Of a stretch of DNA of 64,000 nt, positions 12,838 to 22,900 are shown piece by piece (within the stretch, counting starts at the first letter, position 1; each line of letters begins with the position of its first letter). Both the position numbers and the translations under genes were made by a program. A model generated the notes under the pieces. The model worked only from the letters and a program-made list of their open reading frames with translations. It did no database searches and had not been told where the DNA came from. This DNA is from Imbricaverruca yamaguchii (taxonomy: Eukaryota; Arthropoda; Thecostraca; Neoverrucidae): contig JAOTOL010001661.1 of NCBI GenBank assembly GCA_034440575.1, forward strand, positions 980,001 through 1,044,000, in the 5' to 3' direction.

Positions 12838-12895
12838 CCCATATTTCTTGGATGCCAGATGCTCAGCTTGACCACTGAGCTACCAATGCCCCCTC
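12838..12895 (-). mobile_element. Degenerate tRNA-like SINE head
   Basis: On the - strand, GGGGGCATTGGTAGCTCAG TGGTCAAGCTGAG resembles a tRNA A-box arm, with a weak B box (GGGTTAAATTA). Confidence 0.5.
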
Positions 12896-12910
12896 ACCCA
12901 GCTTAGTGGT

Positions 12911-13040
12911 TGTGGTAGCTCAGTAGGTTGGGAATTCAACTCCTGATCGTCAGACCCTGGGTTCGAATCTCGCAACTGGAAAGATTACCAGGTTTGCCTG
13001 CAACCAGCTGATGTGAGAGGCCCATGAAACCATACAACAC
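12911..13040 (+). mobile_element. tRNA-derived SINE
   Basis: A box TGGTAGCTCAGTAGGTTGG and B box GGGTTCGAATCTC, spaced as in a tRNA, followed by a short body and ACAACACAATA. The acceptor stem does not pair well, so a SINE is likelier than a tRNA gene. It lies head to head with the tRNA-like piece at 12838-12895. Confidence 0.65.
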
Positions 13041-13130
13041 AATATTAGTGTGCATCATATAAGAGACCAAACCAAAAAGCTTAACTTAGCGAGAAAGACG
13101 AAACATGAGACACACCCAACGCTCGCCTTG

Positions 13131-13470
13131 TCGCCCTGTAACTTGACCCACTGAACTCTGTTGCCCTGCTGCCGGGTGTGCGGCTCGCCCTGTAACAGCC
13201 CACTAAGCACCATCGCTGTGCTGCCAGGTGTTGTGCAGCTCGCCCTGTAACTTGACCTACTGAACTCTGTTGCCGTGCTGCCAGATGTGCGGCTCGCCCT
13301 GTAACGGCCCACTAAGCACCATCACTGTGCTGCCAGTGTTGTGCAGCTCGCCCTGTAACTCGACCTGCCAAGCAATGTCGCCGCGCTGCCAGATGTTACC
13401 CACTCGCCCTGTAACTTGACCCACTGAGCAGTGTCGTCGCGCCTGCAGATGCTGCGCCGCTCATGCGACA
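13131..13470 (+). repeat. NDC80: 54-56-bp minisatellite running into NDC80 exon 1
   Basis: TCGCCCTGTA recurs at 13131, 13185, 13240, 13294, 13348 and 13404. The next unit aligns with the exon 1 start region: unit ATGTCGCCGCGCTGCCAGATG against GTGTCGTCGCGCCTGCAGATG (the latter holding the start codon). Confidence 0.8.
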
Positions 13471-13695
13471 ACCCTCGGCGCTCGTCGACGCTGGCGCCGC
13501 AGCGGGTGGCCGAGTCGGCGGTAAAGGCGACGCTGCCGGCGCCGAGCCGGGTGGCGCCGACCAGCGCCGCCAAGAGCCGACTGCCGCGACCCTCCAACTC
13601 GGCCCTGCGGCCCCCCAACTCAGCCCTTCGGCCGAGTATGGCGCCGCACCGCGTCACACTCAGCGTCGGCAAGCGAGGACATCGATCTGTCGCAG
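13449..13695 (+). CDS. NDC80: NDC80 coding exon 1 (N-terminal tail)
   Basis: Encodes residues 1-82 plus one base. It is rich in Arg, Ser, Pro and Ala (RRSCDNPRRSS near the start; KSRLPRPS), as expected of the unstructured tail that binds microtubules and is phosphorylated by Aurora B. ATG is at 13449, right after CAG, so the start probably sits on a 3' splice site. The donor is CAG|GTACAG. No close sequence match supports this exon. It is called from phase, composition and position. Confidence 0.75.
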
Positions 13696-13953
13696 GTACA
13701 GCACCGGCCGTCCTCACCGTTTTCCACCACTTTGCCATATCACTTTAGCAGGTGCATATGCACATGCTCAGTGTTCTTTTTTGTGAAATACCGGTATTAG
13801 GTAGTAAACGTCAGGACATTTGACATTTTTTCACATTCAATGTTTTGTTAGACCTGGATTAGTGGTGTTTCATTGTGTTGGCCTGAATCCTTATTCATGT
13901 GATCCATGAGTGAAGTAGTTCTGTCGAAATATGTTGTTGGTCTACTGGAGGTC

Positions 13954-13996
<43 letters not shown>

Positions 13997-16900
13997 ATCC
14001 TGGATCGTCTCGAACGTTGTGATTTTGAGACAATCGTTACTTCATTTTCCAACTGGAAAGTGGACAGTTGGTGTCACACTGCTTGGGAATGAACACTAAT
14101 CCGAACCTGCTGCTCTGCGTTAAAACCCCGAAGTCTGGTTGCTGTTCCAGAACTACATTGTGATAATTGAATACCACTCTGTATAGCATGTTATAATTGT
14201 GATGGTTTGGTTGTATTACTCCAAAGATTAGTAGTTATATTTGATTATATGCTGAATATGATTGTGAACATGGATAATTAATATATCCGAATTCAATGCA
14301 GCATAGCTATGCTCCCCGAACCCAACATTGACTGTCCACACCCTGCTTTGTGTCAGGAGGAGGTGTCGGTCGGTCGGCGGCCGCAGCGCGCTTCAGCACG
14401 CTGACGCCGCGTGCGTCGTCGTCGCGCGCCGGCGCCTCCACCGCCGGCATGCTGACCGTCAACCGGTCCAGCATGGACTCTGCGCGCCGCCACAGTCGTG
14501 CCTCTGGCATCGGCGCGGCGCGCTCCCGCTGCCCCGACCCGCGTCCGGTCTCGGACAAGGCGTTCTGGCAGAGCGCCACCCACCATGTGGTGGCGTTCCT
14601 CAACGAGCAGCAGCTCGGCGACCGCTGCTACAGCGAGGGCCGCGCGCCGGTCACCTACAAGGACCTGCTCAAGTGCGGCGGCCGCGAGTTCGACGAGATC
14701 TTCACCTTCATGTACACCTTCTACTGTCCCAACTTCAGCTTGGAGGGCAAGAAGCGCGAGGAGGAGGTGAGGTCGGCGTGACCGGTGGCGGGCGCCGGGG
14801 ATGGGGCGGCGTGTCGGGACCAGGACGGGCATGGCTGTGATCAGCATCGGTGCAGGGACTGGGGCATGGTGCCAAACTTGGGGTGCATGATTGGCAGCCA
14901 ACGACAAAGTCAGGGTGGTGTCAGGACTGGGATAGGAACAGGTATTATGATTGTGACCAGAACGTGGTATCGGGCCAGGAATCATGGAACACTACTGATG
15001 CATGCACGTGGGGATGGTGTAGAAACGGTTGGCTCTGAACTGCTGATGCTTGGCAATGTGCCAAGTGCTGACCCTGGGGTGCCTATTTCCGAATATCATC
15101 GGGGAGTGCAATACATGGAATCAGTGGGAAGGCTGGAGTAGATGGAGGGCACCTGTAAGGTCCAATGCTAAAATTGAAGCTATTGGTGGGAGCAAGACAA
15201 CATCGGGTGGGGATGGTAATGCTTGCTCCCCAACTGTACCAAATAGACGTCCATGGCCATTATAGGCAAGCTCGTCTCGCTTGGCAGTGTCTAAGGTTTG
15301 CCTTGCCTGTATGGTAACTAGAGTTATCGAATCCAACAGCGTTCATGCCCTGGTATTAACCTGGCTGATAATTCAGAAATACGGCCATAACTTGTGTGGC
15401 AGTTCAACAGCAATTGCACTTATACTTTCGGTTTTCAAATCCGTTTCAAATCAAGGCACCGGTGTTAACATAATGTTTTTCGTTGGGTTTGAGATGTCTG
15501 AACGAACACACATTCTGTCTCAACGCAGTAGGATATCGAAATTTGCCACGGAGTTGGTGTCATTTAGGCTATACTTATGGCTACATCTTTATCATTCGTT
15601 TTCAGATTCATAATTTATGAACAGTTATCTTCGGGATTGGAAGAAGAATGCCTATGCTATAAACTGGTATTGTATGCCATATCGCATTATAAGCAATCCC
15701 TTTACCTGAAACTGTGTTGCGAAATGTTCGTGAATCACTTTCTTATCGATAGCATGAGCATGATGCTTATAGACGAGGTACTGTTAGAAAGGGGACAGGA
15801 AACCTTCATAAACATATATCAAGAAGCAGAATGTTGATACTTCTTGGAGAAGGATGTGGATTGATTGTTCATAAAGTGGTATATTCCACCCTATTTCATG
15901 AATAATTTAGCGCTGCTGGGCACCCGTGACGGGCAACCCAACTTCCCAACGTCAACATGTGACGCCTATGGTCCACCTACCTCATGGTCGCCCGCAGGTG
16001 CCGGCCGCCATGAAGCTGCTCAACTACCCGGGCCTCATCACCAAGTCGCACCTGATCACCATCGGCTGCCCGCACAGCTGGCCGTCGGTGATCGCCATGC
16101 TGGTGTGGCTGGCTGACCAGGTGCTGCTCGTGTACGGCTCCGACCTGCTGACGCCGCTGCTGCCCACCGTCGACAACGACGGTCAGTCGGCCGACGGCGG
16201 CCCGCGGCGCCCCGCCCCGCCGCGCGCGGTGTGTCGGGGTTCGGTGCGCCCGCCGGCGCTGCTCCGAGTTGGCTCCAGAACAGTCTTCGCTGGCCGTCAG
16301 TTGAAGCAAAAACAACGCTGAAGTCGGTCTCTAGGCGGCGCTTTGCTGATTGTTTGAAGCCTTTTCTTCGTGTTTGTATTTTTTAAAGCGAATTAGTGAT
16401 CCTTTGAAAAGTGTGCTCAGGGCAAGTTCTACAAACCTGCTGAAATCACACCACTGGAAACTTATTTGAAATTGCTGATACCACTAACTGTCCAAATTTA
16501 GGCCAGGAATACCCCAAAGTCCATTTGACAACCTTCCAGGTGGCAGTAAAAGTTTTGAGCCATTGCAATAATTGTTGCAGGACGAAAAGGAAAATAAGGC
16601 ATCAAAGCAAGCATGAAGCAATTTTATGGATGTAATCACATTTGTACTACCTGTTCAGTTATGCTTACTGTTCCTTGATAGTAAAATAGAACAAAACAGC
16701 ACAAAAAAATAATGATGGTTTCCATGTTGAATTTCTGCATCTTGTGCACCTTTTTACTTGGTGGCTTCGGTCACTGGTGGCTGACTACCCAGTGAATACT
16801 TGGCCGCAATGGCGCCCGTGTCACTGCGTCCCAAGTATTCAACACACCATTCAATACATGTGCCATTGCGGCCTACGCATTCAACATTCCATTCAGCACC

Positions 16901-19900
16901 TGTGCCATTGGGCGCTACATGACCAGTAGAGATAATGATTCAAGATACAGATCATCGAGGTACCAACATCGATGGGCCGACCCTTTGGACGAGGAGGGCT
17001 CCCTCTCACGTATGTCTTCACTTTGCACCACAACTTCCGAACGGAGCGTAATAAATCAATAAGGAAATGACGGTAAGGCTCCTTGATCAATTCGGTAGCA
17101 TGAAAGGGCGATGCAATCCTGGGATGTCTGAATCAATTATAAAAAACGTCAATACGAAATGCGTACCCTGAACTCTCATAGCCGCGCGGTCTAAAGCCGC
17201 CGCGATTCCATGTTTTTATTTATCCGCCGCTCGTACGCAAACAGCTGTTGGTTTTCAATCCAGGCGTACATGATCCATGATAGCACAGTCCCCCATGGTT
17301 GTGCGACTGAAGTATCATCCTTACGGCTGCGCAGCTGAAGTCCCTTCCCCTATGATGCTGATGTATCGCCCCAACGGATGCGCTACTGGGGTATCCCCCC
17401 TCCCCCTATGACTGTGCTACTGAGGTCCCCACCCATGTGGCAGCTATATAGCCATTGCAGTCGATGCGCCTTTTAAACCCACCCATGTGGCTGTGCTACT
17501 GAAGTCCCCCATGTCTGCGCTACTGGAATATCGCCCCTCTTCGTTCCGCGACTGCACTACTGATTATCACCTCTTCCTCTGTATCTCCGCTACTGGGATA
17601 TTACCCCCATCCCCACCTCGTCGCTGTGCTACTAGAATCTCATCTCTCCCTCTGTATCTCCACTGCAGTGGTATCATCCCCCACCCAGTATCGATGCAAC
17701 TGGTCAGGGGGAGCCCAGGGTGGTCCAGCCCGCGAACTGCACCGTACGCTTGTGCTGACACCTTGATAGTCACTGCAAAACGGCGGGCGCTCAGTTTTTA
17801 TGGACTGAATCGACTGTCGTGCGTTACGTGCTCGAGGAGTGACGATGTTTCCTGCAGTGTGTAAAGGGACTGACAGACAGCTCTGCTCTGTGTGTCTGCA
17901 GCTGCGAGAACCACGCTGCCCTGTGTCCAGAGGCTGACCGTGTCGCGCACGCAGGGTTTCCGGAGGTGGACCCGGAGGAGTACATCATTCTGCGCCATTC
18001 GCTGGAGACGTACGGCGCCTGGCTGGCCGGCGCCGACCTGACCGACGACGACGGGCAGCGACTGTCGGCGGCGCTGACCGACCTGCTGCCCATGGGCGAC
18101 ACCGAGACGCGCCGCCTCGAGGCCGAGAACAAGGTGCCGGCGCGGTTTGGCTTGGGATTTAGGCCGCTCGGACCATAATTGATCATTCGCGTCGGTTCGG
18201 CTTCTTTCGGTGGTATGATAGCGTGCCTTTTGCATTCGGTTGTCTTTGCGGTCATGAGGTATCCGTAAGTCGTAGGATCAGAACACGCCGGTTTGATACG
18301 TATTTGTGTTGCACAGCGTCATTCTGGAGTGCTTCACACCCGTTACTGTTTGGACTCTGGTCTCTGAATCAGAGGTCTATCGTCACAACGCCTGCATTGT
18401 TTTGAAAATCTGGACAATGCGTTGAACGCAACAGATCCAATTTAAAACGCGTACGCACCAAATGTGCATATGCCGGCAACACGTGCATTGGACTGCATTT
18501 TCGACGCATTTATGCAACGAATTTTGATACCAATGTTCAGTTGTTATTGTGAAGCTTAATTTTGTATCTATAGTCTGCCGTCTGCACGTGGTCCATGTAC
18601 ATCGTAACGCTAATTAAATACTCGGGGGGGGGGGCAAGATCTTGGAGAAGCGAGGCCCCATGTAGTGGATGTGCCTGAGCAGAACCTCGTGTGACTCACC
18701 TGCGCGCGACGGCAGCGGCTGCGCGACGAGCTGCCGCGCGTCGACGACCTGCAGCGGAAGGTGGACGAGCAGGCGCAGCAGCTGGGCGCGCTCGAGTCGG
18801 ACGAACGCCGCATGGCCGACTACGTGGACGCCCTGCGCCAGCAGAACGGCGAGCGGCGCCGTGAGCTGGAGCGGCTCGAGCAGCAGCGCGAGCACCGAGC
18901 CAACCTCCTCCAGGTGAGCTGTGGCGTCCGGTGGCGCCGACCAACCCTCCAGGTGGGCTGTGGCGTCCGGTGGCGCCGACCAACCTCCTCCAGGTGGGCT
19001 GTGGCGTCCGGTGGCGCCGACCAACCTCCTCCAGGTGGGCTTTGACGTCCGGTAGCACCGCACCAACCTCCTCCAGGTGGGCTGTTAAGCACACCTGGAG
19101 GAGATTGGTGTTGCCGTCGTATGCTCTGTCAATATGTATGCTGCGTTGCTGTCAGATGTCCGGTGAGTAGATGTGCTTCGTTGCCGTCAGATGATTCATT
19201 AACATGTATGTTGTGTTGCATCAGATACTCGGTGAGTAGGTGTGTCGTGTTCCCGTTAGATACCCAGTGAGCGGATGTGTTGTGTTGCCGTTAGGTGCCC
19301 GGTGAGCGGGTGTGTTGTGTTGCCGTTAGGTGCCCGGTGAATGGTTGTGTTGTGTTGCCGTTAGGTGCCCGGTGAGCGGGTGCGTTGTGTTGCCGTTAGG
19401 CGCCCGGTGAGCGGGTGCGTTGTGTTGCCGTTAGGTGCCCGGTGAGCGGGTGCGTTGTGTTGCCGTTAGGCGCCCGGTGAGCGGGTACGTTGTGTTGCCG
19501 TTAAATGTTCCGTGAATATGTGTGCCATGTTGCCCTCAGATGCTCCGTGAGCAGATAGAGACGCTGAAGGCCGAAGTGTGTCAGCAAGAGATGTCGTCTG
19601 AGGATGTTGCCCAGATTGCCCAGCAGCGGGCCGGCATTCAGAAGCAGATCGACTGCTGTCGTGCCGAATCTGACCAGGTACGCTCCGCTACAGCAGTCTG
19701 CAGTCTGTGGCGCCCTGTTGTGCCGAGACAGACAAGGATAGTTCGGGGTAGTCTCGTAACTGAGAGGTTGTGGGCTCGGGTCCCACCACCCGGTGCCCTT
19801 TACCCGCGGCCAGTCGGCGTAAGAGACTCGTAACGCAATATGACCAAAGCAGCCGACGCTCCTTAAAGCCAAGAATCAGCTAACCTAATCAGAGCACTCC

Positions 19901-22900
19901 TGCAGTGAGGCATTTCTGGGGCGGCCACTAATGGCCGGAGAAGGGTGACAGCGACGGCTCTACGTGGCTGGGAGCTGTGCCGCCGGACGCTGCACCCTCT
20001 GTTTTTGCTGATGTTCGCAAGTTCAACGTTACTGCGGCGTCTGAAAGTCCCGAAGCCAATCGGGCAGCTCCCTGTCAGTGTTCCTACACCCGTTTCTCAT
20101 AGTCCTGAAAACACTGGAATATGACGGTCATGAAGTGACGTTCAAATGTCAAGAATGTATTCACTGACAATAAACATTTCGTAAAAGTATGCCGGGATCC
20201 TAGAATGTTAACATGGTAGCCATGTTGGCATGATGCTGTGCAACTCCGTATGCATCAAATCAGGAGGTCGGCTGCTTTCTCATGGGGGCTAAGGCCAGTT
20301 CCATTAAGCGTCGACTTCCGCTTAAATTGCTGAAATCATCTTTGGACACCACCCTGTTGCCGACAGATGATCGCACGCACCGATGTGCTGGAGATGGAGC
20401 TGAACCGGGCGCAGGCGCTGCTGGAGACGACCGGCCGCCAGCTGAACGGCGAGCTGAGTGTGCTGGCCGGCGCGCTGCCGGTCGCCGCCGGCCTGGAGGT
20501 ACGCCTGCGCGGCACGCCCGCCGACCAGCTGCAACAGCTGACCGGCACAGAGCGTTCCCTGCAGCAGGCCGAGCGCGCCGCGCGCAACGACGAGGAGCGC
20601 CTCATGACGGCCGTCCTACAGCAGGTGAGCGGCGCACAGGAGCGCAGCTGTGCTAGTGGTGTGGCCCTCTGGGAGCAGTGTGGTTCATCTGTCCCGAAGG
20701 AACACAGCTGTGGTAGCGGTGTGGTGGCTCTGTCTGTCTCAGGAGCACAGCTGCGGTAGAAGTGTGGTTCATCTGTCCCAGAGGAGCACAGCTTTGGCAG
20801 CGGTGTGGCCCTCTGGGAGCAGTGTGGTTCATCTGTCCCAGAGGAGCACAGCTGTGGTAGCGGTGTGGTGGCTCTGTCTGTCTCAGGAGCACAGCTGTGG
20901 TAGAAGTGTGGTTCATCTGTCCAAGAGGAGCACAGCTTTGGAAGCGGTGTGGCCCTCTGGGAGCAGTGTGGTTCATCTGTCTCAGAGGAGCACAGCTGTG
21001 GTAGCAGTGTGGCGGCTCTGTCTGTTCCAGAGGAGCACAGCTGTGGTAGCAGTGTGGCGGCTCTGTCTGTCCCAGATGAACACAGGCTGTTGTAGCAGTG
21101 CAGCCACTACTGTCCATTGGGAACGTAGCTGTGGCGGTAGTGTGGCGGCTCATTGTTACAGGGGAACACAGCTGTCATAGCAGGCGAAATTATCTTGGCA
21201 GGTGATGCACCCCTAAACTCCAGCTCTCATAGCAGTGCTGTTACTCCCTCCGTCCCATTGGGACGCAGCTGTGATAACGGTGATAGTGCCTCTTCTCCTC
21301 CAAAGGAGAACAGCGGTGGTAGCTGTGTAGTACCGTGCAGTACTCAACTGTGCGGTACTCTGCCCTATTGAAATACAGTTGCGATAGCAGTGCAGGTGCC
21401 CCTTCTGTCCGGAAAGATCGCAGCCTTGCTAGCTGCTGGTGCTCCATCTATCCCAGAGGAACAGCTATAACAGCAATGTGGGCGCTCCCATAACAGCAGT
21501 GTGGGTGCTCCTGTAACAGCCGTGTGGGCGCTCCTGTAGCAGCTGTATGGGTGCTCCTGTAGCAGACTGTGTAGCTGTAGCTCTCCCTCAGCTCCAGTGA
21601 GTCCTGGATGCTGCCTCTCTTCCAGAGGATCACAGCTGGGTGGCGCGGTATTCATTCGTTCAGGTGGAATTAATGAGCTGCCATTTCCTATCCTGGACGA
21701 AGACAACTGGAGTAACGGTGCTAATCATTATATTCCTGTCACATATTAATAGATGGTAGGTGCGATTCGTTATATTCGTTTGGGATGGATATTACTTTCT
21801 GTCCCAGGGGAAGACAACTGCGATAACTGTGCTGATCATTATACTATATCCATGTATTAATAGGCAGTAGGCGTTATCATTGTATTCTTTTGGATTGAAT
21901 GTTACATTCTGTCCCAGAGGAAGACAGACAGTCATGACCATCGTGCCGCATTGTCTCCGTCGAAAAATATGCAATATAAGAGCCCTATCTCGCCTTCGTC
22001 CAGTTCAACACTTCTACGCTAGCCATGCCGTGGCGGCTGTGTTCCAGGAGAAGTCAGCTCGTGATATGCGTGGCGCGCTGGATAAGGAGCGCCAGGAGGG
22101 GTTCCGTCTGGAGGCTCGACTGCGCCGTCTCCAGGAGGAAGACGCCGCCGACCAGGCTAAGGTGGACAGCATGCACGTGCAGCTGGACTCCGATCTGACT
22201 GAGGTGAGTCGGGTGTAGTACACCAGTCTCGATCGGATGCGGGTGCTTGACAGACTGTCTCGGTGATGCAGTAGGATGATAGGACATTTCACGTGTTGAG
22301 TGTGGGAGTTCTTTCCTTAGGTAGACATTACCTCCGTCGACACTTCTACCCAGGAGATGGCGGCAACGGGGGGGGGGGGGGGGTCAGTTGGCTTGTGCAG
22401 TATTAACACTGATAGATTGTGGAGCTTGAGTGCATTATTTGGTTCATGGAGCTTGGATGCAAATTATCATAATGGTATTTTGGTCCAGGTTGTTGTGTTG
22501 TTTTCTGGATACGACATGCCAACCATGGGCTGAAACACCATGCACAGATATATTCCCCATCTGATAGAGTGTTCACCAATATGCTCAGAGTAATCTATTG
22601 TCCTCGGATATTTCCCATGATGAGTTCTGCTCCAATTTCTATTCAGTGGGCGTTAAGTGCTCACGTCCCCTTAGCGTTTGCCTAGTGTTGCGCACCAGCA
22701 AGCTTAAGAGCATGCTGCGCTCTGATCTCCATCGTGCCTCGTCAGGTGGAGACTCCGATTACCAAGATCACGCAGGAGCTTCAGCAGCTGAGCGTGACGT
22801 CACTGCATGGACAGCTGGACGCTCAGACGCGCCGGCTGACTGAGCAGGACGCCGTCTTTGAGAAGGAGCTGACACAGTGGTGAGCGTCGCCACATTATGA

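Noticed and set aside
12911..12985. Working tRNA gene
   Set aside because: A and B boxes are good but the acceptor stem fails to pair; other SINE heads in the window look the same.
13322..13738. 138-codon ORF on the - strand over NDC80 exon 1
   Set aside because: Shadow frame through the 54-bp array and a GC-rich exon.
14328..14985. ORFs of 170 and 210 codons overlapping NDC80 exon 2
   Set aside because: Out-of-frame or opposite-strand shadows of a GC-rich exon; the NDC80 frame has clear homology.
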